Of a DNA stretch of 5,313 nt, positions 1 through 5,313 are shown one piece after another. A program made the translations under genes and the position numbers. Position 1 is the stretch's first letter. Every line of letters starts with the position of its first letter. The DNA is from Fluviicola sp. (GTDB taxonomy: Bacteria > Bacteroidota > Bacteroidia > Flavobacteriales_D > Crocinitomicaceae): positions 1 to 5,313 of the forward strand of contig NZ_JASLCN010000454.1 of assembly GCF_030151805.1 (NCBI RefSeq), written 5' to 3'. The notes below the pieces were generated by a model, which did not search any database, was not told where the DNA came from, and was given only the letters and a program-made list of their open reading frames with translations.

Positions 1-903
1 GAAATTCACCAGGTCATTGTCGGTCAGGAAGAAGTGGTTGATCAGGTATTGATTTCCATTTTCTCAAGAGGTCATTGTCTTCTGGTGGGAGTTCCGGGAC
101 TAGCAAAAACCTTATTGGTAAATACCATTGCCGATACGTTGGGACTTTCCTTTAACCGTGTGCAATTCACTCCCGATTTGATGCCTTCGGATATCATCGG
201 ATCTGAGATTTTAGATGAAAGCCGTCAGTTTAAATTTATCAAAGGACCGCTTTTCAACAATATTATTCTTGCGGATGAGATCAACAGAACTCCTCCGAAA
301 ACGCAATCGGCTTTATTGGAAGCGATGCAGGAACGACGAGTAACGGCTGCAGGAACAACTTATACACTGCCTCACCCGTTCTTCGTATTGGCAACTCAAA
401 ACCCGATCGAACAGGAAGGAACCTATCCTTTGCCGGAAGCGCAATTGGACCGTTTCATGTTCAACATCTGGGTCGATTATCCTTCTTTCGTAGAAGAATT
501 AGCGATCGTGAAGAGTACCACTTCAGATACCAAAATCAAGCTGAATCAAATCGTTTCGGGAGAGAAAATTGCCGAGTACCAGGAATTGATCCGACGCATT
601 CCCGTTTCGGATAATGTATTGGAGTTTGCAGTGAAACTGGTTGCAAAAACGCGGAAGGATAACCCGATAGCTCCACAGCTGACAAAAGATTTCATTTCGT
701 GGGGAGCAGGACCAAGAGCTTCCCAATACCTGATTGTCGGTGCTAAATGTCACGCCGCTTTACATGGTCGTTTTTCTCCGGATATCGACGACGTGAAAGC
801 AGTTGCATTGCCGATCCTTCGTCACCGTATTGTACGAAATTACCGTGCAGAAGCGGAAGGTTATTCCAATGATAAAATCATTACGGAGTTGATGAATAAA
901 TAA
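1..903 (+). CDS. MoxR-family AAA+ ATPase, 5'-truncated by the window edge
   Basis: Probable MoxR-type AAA+ ATPase, a cytoplasmic chaperone-like ATPase thought to help mature or activate partner proteins, often von Willebrand factor A proteins. The reading frame is open from base 1. The family-typical VIVGQEE stretch (13-33) lies upstream of the GTG at 34, so that GTG is not the start and the true start is outside the window. 300 residues are visible, and the family is usually about 320-335, so roughly 20-30 N-terminal residues are missing. Visible landmarks are Walker A GVPGLAKT (88-111), Walker B ILADEIN (265-285), a sensor 1 segment LATQNP (388-405), an arginine-finger-like LDRF (445-456) and sensor 2 GPR (709-717), followed by the helical lid. 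All ATPase motifs are intact. A terminator follows immediately, and no DUF58 or VWA gene lies downstream, although these are the usual partners. They could lie upstream or elsewhere. Family assignment is firm; the substrate is unknown. Confidence 0.95.
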   Translation, partial: EIHQVIVGQEEVVDQVLISIFSRGHCLLVGVPGLAKTLLVNTIADTLGLSFNRVQFTPDLMPSDIIGSEILDESRQFKFIKGPLFNNIILADEINRTPPKTQSALLEAMQERRVTAAGTTYTLPHPFFVLATQNPIEQEGTYPLPEAQLDRFMFNIWVDYPSFVEELAIVKSTTSDTKIKLNQIVSGEKIAEYQELIRRIPVSDNVLEFAVKLVAKTRKDNPIAPQLTKDFISWGAGPRASQYLIVGAKCHAALHGRFSPDIDDVKAVALPILRHRIVRNYRAEAEGYSNDKIITELMNK

Positions 904-916
904 AAAATTAACAGAT

Positions 917-957
917 AAAAAAAGTCGGGGTGAAAAATTTTTCGCCCCGACTTTTTT
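917..957. terminator. Bidirectional intrinsic terminator between convergent genes
   Basis: A near-perfect hairpin: left arm AAAAAAGTCGGGG (918-930) pairs with CCCCGACTTTTTT (945-957). The stem continues inward through a T-G wobble, a G-C pair and an A5/T5 run, leaving almost no unpaired loop. The GC-rich core is flanked by an A run on the left and a T run on the right, so transcripts from either strand end in a U tract. It starts 13 bases after the ATPase stop and ends 10 bases before the lipoprotein stop, so it very likely ends both convergent genes. Confidence 0.93.
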
Positions 958-967
958 GTTTTAAAGA

Positions 968-1813
968 TTACACATTAATCGTGTAAGTATGTCCGTTGAT
1001 TTCGATTGTAAATGTTCCGTCACACGTTCCTTGTCCGTAATCAATCTTACGCGTTGATTTCCCGGTTGGGGTAATTTCCAGTTTTCCTTTTGTGATATAC
1101 GGACAACCTACTTTTACATGCAATGCGTCGGTAATATTTGCATCATAACCATCTCCGTTTACAACCTGGGCAGTTGCTGTTCCGGTGATATCGTATTCAT
1201 CATCCCAAATCCACAATTGCGTGTTGTATCCGTTGGTAAAAGTTCTTACCTGGTGTGAAATGTAGGTGGCAATTTCTCCTGTAGACAAGGTTACTACTCC
1301 GTTTACGTTTACATCGTAATAAGGTTGTCCGGAAGAATTCGGCCCCATATTTTCAACGGTCATGAATCCTTCTACCTTGTTGTCGTTTACATAATAGTTT
1401 ACGGGTGTATATTTGATGATTGTTCCCTGTGCGTAATAAGATCCGTTGTAAGACACAATCAGTTTTCCGCGGCGTTGTTTTCCGTCATCACAGGTACAGT
1501 TATTCGTTCCCCAATCAATCGTCAAGGTATCTTGCGAACCAACTGTATCCAACGTTATGATCACATTGCAATCTGCTTTTTCATACACATCGTTTGACTC
1601 GTATTTTCCGTATTTGATAATGGGTTTCCCGATTCCATATACAAACGTTCCACCCTTGTAAGCCTGATCGGACATGTTCGCCATTTCAGCAAAGGTACTT
1701 TCAACTATTGCATTGGTTTTGGGAGCACTGCTTTCATCATACTTCCATTTCTTACAGGAAGAAACCTGTGCTATCGCAGCTATAGCAAGGCCGAAAATCA
1801 AAAATCGTTTCAT
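968..1813 (-). CDS. Uncharacterised Bacteroidota lipoprotein
   Basis: A 281-residue predicted lipoprotein of unknown function. The N-terminus MKRFLIFGLAIAAIAQVSSC is a type II signal peptide: two basic residues, a hydrophobic core and a lipobox ending in Cys20, the expected lipidated residue. This fixes the ATG at 1813 as the start. The mature N-terminus begins CKKWKYDE. Acidic residues appear only at positions +7 and +8, so it is not a clear surface-export signal and the leaflet is uncertain. The rest looks beta-rich, with recurrent polar/aromatic stretches such as TIDWGTNNCTC (98-108), RRGKLIVSYNG (114-124), YYVNDNKVEG (140-149), LWIWDDEYDITGTA (200-213) and a C-terminal KIDYGQGTCDGTF (256-268) followed by INGHTYTINV. 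I recognise this pattern from hypothetical lipoproteins common in Bacteroidota, from memory and not a search. Five cysteines (82, 106, 108, 237, 264) remain besides Cys20. The gene has its own upstream region and shares a terminator with the convergent ATPase gene. Confidence 0.9.
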   Translation of the reverse strand: MKRFLIFGLAIAAIAQVSSCKKWKYDESSAPKTNAIVESTFAEMANMSDQAYKGGTFVYGIGKPIIKYGKYESNDVYEKADCNVIITLDTVGSQDTLTIDWGTNNCTCDDGKQRRGKLIVSYNGSYYAQGTIIKYTPVNYYVNDNKVEGFMTVENMGPNSSGQPYYDVNVNGVVTLSTGEIATYISHQVRTFTNGYNTQLWIWDDEYDITGTATAQVVNGDGYDANITDALHVKVGCPYITKGKLEITPTGKSTRKIDYGQGTCDGTFTIEINGHTYTINV

Positions 1814-1915
1814 TTTGTTGTAGTTTTAGAGATACGAATATCGTTGATAACAAAGAACATACCAAACGTTTTTTCCGGGAATGAGTAAATATCACTTATA
1901 AGCTAGCGGATGGTA

Positions 1916-1947
1916 AAAAGATACACATCTTGTTTAAAAGTTTCAAA
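1916..1947 (-). promoter_or_regulatory. Candidate Bacteroidota-type promoter for the lipoprotein gene
   Basis: On the minus strand, TTTG (complement of 1944-1947) is followed after 20 bases by TATCTTTT (complement of 1916-1923). This is one mismatch from the TAnnTTTG -7 box of Bacteroidota, at the known spacing from a TTG -33 box. Transcription would begin near 1910, giving a leader of about 95 bases before the ATG. The match is by eye, and an AT-rich spacer can produce such boxes by chance. Confidence 0.4.
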
Positions 1948-2012
1948 AGTTCAATGATTCAAGAGTTGAAAGGGCTCAAGTTCCGATAGCTATCAAAAAT
2001 TCAAAGGGTTCA
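1932..2012. repeat. Degenerate 7-10-bp repeat tract, TTCAAAAG-like
   Basis: A run of related short units, such as GTTTCAAAA, GTTCAATGA, TTCAAGA, GTTGAAAGG, GCTCAAG and TTCAAAGG, spaced about 7-10 bases apart with a GATAGCTATC palindrome inserted. The units are imperfect, suggesting a decayed array. Similar TTCAA/TTGAA words recur in the next spacer (3011-3090). The role is unknown. The left end overlaps the candidate -33 box of the lipoprotein promoter. Confidence 0.5.
1985..1994. repeat. GATAGCTATC palindrome
   Basis: A perfect 10-base palindrome preceded by TTCC. The sequence looks like the left half plus core of a longer CCGATAGCTATCGG-type palindrome whose right flank (AA) has diverged. 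I recall such palindromes as frequent intergenic elements in Bacteroidota genomes, but could not check this. Confidence 0.45.
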
Positions 2013-2030
2013 GACAAAAATTTATTCAGG

Positions 2031-2052
2031 AATCCGGGCTGATTACCGGATT
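2031..2052. repeat. Small inverted repeat upstream of the SirB1-like gene
   Basis: AATCCGG (2031-2037) and CCGGATT (2046-2052) are perfect inverted copies around an 8-base loop. A further direct copy, AATCCG, lies at 2054-2059, next to the candidate -33 box at 2060. The arrangement could be a regulator-binding site or a small hairpin. No T run follows, so it is not a typical terminator. The sequence is clear; the function is inferred. Confidence 0.4.
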
Positions 2053-2059
2053 TAATCCG

Positions 2060-2088
2060 TTGTTCACATTTTAGTATTAATACTTTAG
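2060..2088 (+). promoter_or_regulatory. Candidate Bacteroidota-type promoter for the SirB1-like gene
   Basis: TTG (2060-2062), an 18-base spacer and TACTTTAG (2081-2088) resemble the TTG / TAnnTTTG promoter, with one mismatch in the -7 box. Transcription would start near 2094, about 40 bases before the ATG. A perfect 12-base palindrome AGTATTAATACT (2073-2084) overlaps the -7 box and could be an operator, though a palindrome this size is expected about once by chance in a window of this length. A second exact TAnnTTTG match, TATCTTTG (2123-2130), lies so close to the ATG that it would give an almost leaderless message, and it lacks a well-spaced -33 box. Confidence 0.4.
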
Positions 2089-2134
2089 GTAAGTTATTCA
2101 AAAATCCTCGTTGGTCATCGCATATCTTTGTTTC

Positions 2135-3010
2135 ATGAAAGATTTCAAATCTTTACAAGCCCTAATTGCACTCATGGACGATCCTGATGAGCAGGTTTAT
2201 GCGCACGTCAGAGACCGTTTGCTGGAATTCGGCCCCGATGCCGTGCAGTTGCTTGAATCTTCCTGGGAAGAAAAGGATTATGGATTACTTTTTCAATCAC
2301 GGATCGAAACACTGATTCATGAAATTCAATTCGAGGAATGCAAGCGTCAGCTCGTTTCTTGGTATCACAGTTCGTCCAAAGATCTGCTGCGCGGTGCGAT
2401 CATTGTTGCTAAATATCAATACCCGGGTTTAGACCAAAAACACATTTACGAGTTTATTGAGCGCGTCCGAAGAGATTGCTGGTTGGAATTGAACCCGAAT
2501 ATGACGGCATTCGAATCCATCCGGATCATCAACAAAGTGTTATTCGGTCAGTATGGTTTTTCGGGAAATTCCAAGAATTACAATTCTCCGCTCAACTCTT
2601 TCATTAACACGGTTATTGAGACCAAAAAGGGAAATCCTTTGAGTTTGAGTATTCTGTACAGCATTGTGGCGCAGGAATTGAAACTCCCGATTTATGGAGT
2701 GAATCTCCCCAATCATTTTGTTCTGGCCTACATGGATAACAACGGTGTCAATCAATTTATCTCTAACGGAAACGAATACGGTGTGCTGTTTTATATCAAT
2801 GCGTTTTCCAAAGGAAGCATGCTCCAGAAGGATGATATCGTTCAGTTTTTGTCGAGCATCCAGGTAGCTCCACAAGCTTCGCATTTTCAGCCGTGCTCCA
2901 ATTCAGACATTATCCGCAGAATGCTGACGAATCTCGTTGCTTCTTTTCAACAAGTCGGAAACCTGGAAAAGGTGAATGAGTTGATGGAGCTGAGAAGTTT
3001 GCTGGATTAA
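2135..3010 (+). CDS. SirB1/transglutaminase-like domain protein
   Basis: A 291-residue protein, probably cytoplasmic, with no signal peptide or membrane segment. The start is set at the ATG at 2135 (MKDFKSL). The frame is open to a TTG at 2111, but the extra residues (VIAYLCF) resemble neither a domain start nor a signal. Residues 1 to about 70 are helical and HEAT-like (ALMDDPDEQVYAHVRDRLLE, then FGPDAVQLLESSW). Residues from about 75 to 235 fit the SirB1/Transglut_core2 family: KKGNPLSLSILY (164-175), LPIYGVNLPNHFVLAY (184-199) with conserved His194, and LFYINAFSKG (218-227). The KGNPLSLS segment, where active transglutaminase-fold enzymes place the nucleophilic Cys, has no Cys, and the usual Asp of the IDPF-like motif is Asn222. 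Enzyme activity is therefore doubtful. E. coli SirB1 lies near prfA/prmC genes, but nothing like that is seen here. Function is unknown; family confidence is good. Confidence 0.85.
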   Translation: MKDFKSLQALIALMDDPDEQVYAHVRDRLLEFGPDAVQLLESSWEEKDYGLLFQSRIETLIHEIQFEECKRQLVSWYHSSSKDLLRGAIIVAKYQYPGLDQKHIYEFIERVRRDCWLELNPNMTAFESIRIINKVLFGQYGFSGNSKNYNSPLNSFINTVIETKKGNPLSLSILYSIVAQELKLPIYGVNLPNHFVLAYMDNNGVNQFISNGNEYGVLFYINAFSKGSMLQKDDIVQFLSSIQVAPQASHFQPCSNSDIIRRMLTNLVASFQQVGNLEKVNELMELRSLLD

Positions 3011-3017
3011 TTGAGAA

Positions 3018-3087
3018 TTGAAAATGTAAAATTGAAAAGAGGGAATCTACTTATATACTTCAATCCTTTTCAACTTTCAATTTTCAA
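3018..3087. repeat. Long AT-rich imperfect inverted repeat
   Basis: The arms 3018-3039 and 3066-3087 pair at 19 of 22 positions around a 26-base loop. The left arm is built from TTGAAAAT and ATTGAAAAG, the right arm from CTTTTCAA and CTTTCAATTTTCAA. It starts seven bases after the SirB1-like stop. The stem has very few G-C pairs and no T run directly after it, so it is a poor intrinsic terminator, though it may influence the 3' end of that transcript. The arms share the TTGAA/TTCAA words of the 1932-2012 tract. Confidence 0.6.
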
Positions 3088-3180
3088 CTCTGCTTTTTCA
3101 AATCCTTTCTTCGTATATTGCATTCGCTGAAAAACAAGTCGGCACTGCAATTCAGAGATTCTTTGATAAAACAGATAACC

Positions 3181-5253
3181 ATGGCAAAATATTCTTTAGT
3201 ACTCATGACACTTCTCGGAACAACCCCATTTATCCAGGCTCAGGACGACAAATACTTATGGCTGGAAGAAGTCGACGGCAAAAAAGCCCTGGAATTTGTA
3301 GCTGCTCAAAACAAGGCTACCATTGACAAACTAAGCATGGAGAAGGACTATCAGTCCATTTATGACAAGAGTTTGGAAATTTCCAATTCTTCCGACCGGA
3401 TTGTATACCCGGGAATTTTGGGGAAATACGTCTACAACTTCTGGAAAGACAAGGACCACGAAAGAGGAATCTGGAGAAGGTGTCTGTTATCTGATTACAA
3501 CGCCGGGAAAATGAATTGGGATGTGTTGCTTGATATTGACGAATTATCGAAAAAAGACAATATCAAATGGGTTTACAAAGGTGCGAGCGGCTTATTTCCT
3601 TCTTACAACCGCTTTTTGGTTCAGCTTTCAAACGGCGGTGGAGATGCGGTATTGATTAAGGAATTTGATGTCGAGAAAAAACAATTTATCGAAAACGGAT
3701 TTCAAATCGAAGAAGCAAAAGGCGGAGCAAGTTACATTGACGAAAACACGCTGTGCGTTTCAACCGATTTCGGTGAAGGCACAATGACGAGTTCCGGATA
3801 CCCGAGCCAGGTAAAAATCTGGAAACGCGGAACGTTGCTGAAAGATGCGCAACTGATTTACGAAGGACAAGCGTCTGATGTCGGGACCTGGGGCGGAACG
3901 ATGCGGGACGGAATGAAAACGTATACCTTCATTTCGAGAGCTCCTACCTTCTTTACCTCGCAAAAAATCATCTGGATCGACAACAAAATCGTTACCCTGG
4001 ATATTCCAGAGGATTGTAACATCAGCGGTTTGTTGAACGATCAGTTACTCATTCAACTGAAATCCAATTGGACCGTCCATTCCAAAACGTATCAAAACGG
4101 AGCACTTTTAAGCCTGAATTTCACGCAATTGCTCAAAGGAAATAAGGTCGTTCAATTAATCCTTGAACCGGATGAATTTTCCAGTATTTCCGAAGTTGCA
4201 ACGACCAAAAACAAAGTGCTCGTAAACCTCTTAACGAATGTTACGAGCCAGTTGTATATTTATTCCTTCGCCGATGGAAAGTGGAGCAGCCAAAAAGTAA
4301 AAGCTCCTGATTTCGGAACGATTTCATTAACAACTACCGATGAGTTTTCAGATGAATACTTTTTCCAGTATGAAAACTTCATCACTCCAACAACTTTGTA
4401 CGCTGCTGACGCTGCAAAAAACACTTTTACGGCAAGGCAATCACTTCCTTCCTATTTTGATGCCGGTAAATACGAAGTAAAACAGTTCAAAGCGAAATCA
4501 AAAGACGGAACGATGGTTCCTTATTTCATGGTTGCGTCTAAAAACCTGAAAATCGACGGGACGAACCCAACGTTGATCGTTGCTTACGGCGGATTTGAAG
4601 TTTCATATCAACCTTTCTACATGGCTAAATACGGAAACGCCTGGTTAGACAAAGGTGGTGTATTTGTATTGGCGAACATTCGCGGTGGCGGTGAATTCGG
4701 TCCGAAATGGCACCAGGAAGGAATCAAGGAAAAACGTCAGAACGTATTTGATGACTTATTTGCAGTTTCTGAAGATTTAATAGCTAAGAAAATAACTTCA
4801 CCTCAACATTTGGGAGTCATGGGTGGAAGCAACGGCGGTTTATTGGTCGGAGTGGCATTCACGCAAAGACCGGATTTATATAACGCAATCGTCTGTCAGG
4901 TTCCGCTTCTGGATATGCAGCGTTTCAACAAATTATTGGCCGGAGCAAGCTGGATGGGTGAATACGGAAATCCGGATATTCCGGAAGAATGGGCATATAT
5001 TCAAAAGTATTCTCCTTATCAAAATCTGAAAACGGGAATGAAGTATCCGGAAGTGTTTTTCACGACTTCTACCCGCGACGACCGGGTTCATCCGGGGCAT
5101 GCACGAAAAATGGTTGCCAGGATGAATGACATGGGCTACAAAACGTATTATTACGAAAATACGGAAGGCGGACATGCCGGTTCTTCTACGAACGAGCAAA
5201 GCGCAAAAGCCAATGCGATGATGTTTTCGTATTTGTTGATGAAGTTGAGGTAA
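3181..5253 (+). CDS. Secreted prolyl oligopeptidase-family (S9A) serine peptidase, PreP-like
   Basis: A 690-residue serine peptidase of the prolyl oligopeptidase family, expected to cleave short peptides after proline in the periplasm. The ATG at 3181 is chosen over an in-frame TTG at 3118 because it puts a signal peptide (MAKYSLVLMTLLGTTPFIQA, cleavage near residue 20) at the N-terminus. The mature part opens with the S9 N-terminal signature YLWLEEVDG, and residues from about 55 to 410 form the beta-propeller. The alpha/beta hydrolase domain carries Tyr469 in AYGGF (oxyanion hole), Ser550 in GGSNGG (nucleophile), Trp591 in GASWMGEYG (proline stacking), Asp633 and Arg635 in RDDRVHPGHA, and His665 in EGGHAG. 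By motif these match porcine enzyme Y473, S554, W595, D641, R643 and H680, so it should be active. GASWMGEYG and TSTRDDRVHPGHARK are closest, from memory, to the bacterial PreP-like branch. Length is normal for the family. I see no clear promoter within the 170 bases upstream and no terminator in the 60 bases after the stop. Confidence 0.95.
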   Translation: MAKYSLVLMTLLGTTPFIQAQDDKYLWLEEVDGKKALEFVAAQNKATIDKLSMEKDYQSIYDKSLEISNSSDRIVYPGILGKYVYNFWKDKDHERGIWRRCLLSDYNAGKMNWDVLLDIDELSKKDNIKWVYKGASGLFPSYNRFLVQLSNGGGDAVLIKEFDVEKKQFIENGFQIEEAKGGASYIDENTLCVSTDFGEGTMTSSGYPSQVKIWKRGTLLKDAQLIYEGQASDVGTWGGTMRDGMKTYTFISRAPTFFTSQKIIWIDNKIVTLDIPEDCNISGLLNDQLLIQLKSNWTVHSKTYQNGALLSLNFTQLLKGNKVVQLILEPDEFSSISEVATTKNKVLVNLLTNVTSQLYIYSFADGKWSSQKVKAPDFGTISLTTTDEFSDEYFFQYENFITPTTLYAADAAKNTFTARQSLPSYFDAGKYEVKQFKAKSKDGTMVPYFMVASKNLKIDGTNPTLIVAYGGFEVSYQPFYMAKYGNAWLDKGGVFVLANIRGGGEFGPKWHQEGIKEKRQNVFDDLFAVSEDLIAKKITSPQHLGVMGGSNGGLLVGVAFTQRPDLYNAIVCQVPLLDMQRFNKLLAGASWMGEYGNPDIPEEWAYIQKYSPYQNLKTGMKYPEVFFTTSTRDDRVHPGHARKMVARMNDMGYKTYYYENTEGGHAGSSTNEQSAKANAMMFSYLLMKLR

Positions 5254-5281
5254 CGGATTTAGAACATCATTTTTTACACTA

Positions 5282-5313
5282 TTGAAAGAGAAATGGACCA
5301 GCTTTTTTGATTA
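5282..5313 (+). CDS. Possible start of a further gene, cut by the window end
   Basis: A TTG at 5282, 29 bases after the peptidase stop, opens a frame that reads LKEKWTSFFD and runs off the window. Codons AAA GAG AAA TGG ACC AGC TTT TTT GAT look plausible for a cytoplasmic protein start. The same-strand ATG at 5293 is closed by a TGA after five codons. With only ten codons visible, no ribosome-binding site and a non-ATG start, this is a weak call; it could equally be noncoding. Confidence 0.25.
   Translation, partial: MKEKWTSFFD

Larger units (their letters stand above)
1814..2134. other. Gene-free divergent intergenic region (321 bases)
   Basis: This stretch separates the divergent lipoprotein and SirB1-like genes. 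I find no plausible gene or structured RNA in it. It holds one candidate promoter in each direction, a degenerate TTCAA-rich repeat tract, a GATAGCTATC palindrome and a small inverted repeat, each listed separately. Base composition is more AT-rich than in the flanking genes. Confidence 0.8.

Noticed and set aside
523..753. 76-codon minus-strand frame inside the ATPase gene
   Set aside because: It is antisense to the conserved lid and sensor 2 region, with no supporting signal.
1325..1597. Open 90-codon plus-strand frame inside the lipoprotein gene
   Set aside because: It is antisense to a clear lipoprotein gene with signal peptide and family motifs, and its translation shows no recognisable domain or start signal.
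1840..1851. GATA....TATC dyad upstream of the lipoprotein start as an operator or hairpin
   Set aside because: Only four paired bases around a four-base gap (complement of CGATATTCGTATC), too short to mean anything.
1932..2012. CRISPR array
   Set aside because: The repeated units are only 7-10 bases, imperfect and not separated by regular unique spacers, and no cas genes are near.
2540..2884. 114-codon minus-strand frame opposite the SirB1-like gene
   Set aside because: It mirrors the conserved transglutaminase-like segment and has no domain features, so it is a by-product of that coding sequence.
3090..3180. Promoter for the peptidase gene (TATATTG near 3114, ATTCTTTG near 3158)
   Set aside because: Neither box matches TAnnTTTG well, and no well-spaced TTG lies upstream, so I did not list a promoter.
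4823..5199. Overlapping open frames on both strands inside the peptidase catalytic domain
   Set aside because: They lie within the region encoding the Ser and Asp catalytic motifs of the peptidase, and their translations are rich in Ile, Arg and Cys without any family pattern. They are shadow frames.

Overview
The window looks like ordinary chromosomal sequence from a member of the Bacteroidota, most likely Flavobacteriales (a Fluviicola/Crocinitomicaceae-like relative is my best guess). Supporting signs are a moderate, AT-leaning base composition, starts without clear Shine-Dalgarno sequences, intergenic boxes resembling the Bacteroidota promoter (TTG, about 18-20 nt, then TAnnTTTG), a lipoprotein of a type I know only from this phylum, and degenerate TTCAAAAG / TTGAAAAT repeats between genes. 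The genus is inference.

Layout: (1) 1-903, plus strand: a MoxR-type AAA+ ATPase cut at its N-terminus by the window edge. (2) 917-957: a strong bidirectional terminator between convergent genes. (3) 968-1813, minus strand: an uncharacterised outer-envelope lipoprotein. (4) 1814-2134: a 321-base gene-free divergent region with one candidate promoter per direction, short palindromes and a degenerate 9-bp repeat tract. (5) 2135-3010, plus strand: a SirB1/transglutaminase-like protein that seems to lack the catalytic cysteine. (6) 3011-3180: a spacer with a long AT-rich inverted repeat. (7) 3181-5253, plus strand: a secreted prolyl oligopeptidase-family (S9A, PreP-like) serine peptidase with all catalytic residues intact. 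(8) 5254-5313: a short tail that may contain the first codons of another gene.

The genes do not form an evident pathway. The MoxR gene and the lipoprotein gene converge on a shared terminator, the lipoprotein and SirB1-like genes are divergent, and the peptidase follows the SirB1-like gene after 170 bases that include an inverted repeat, so all appear to be independent transcription units. I see no mobile element, CRISPR array, RNA gene, defence cassette or biosynthetic cluster. The points most worth a second look are the cysteine-rich uncharacterised lipoprotein, the Cys-less transglutaminase-like fold, and the repeats in the two spacers around it. I found no convincing new biological system.
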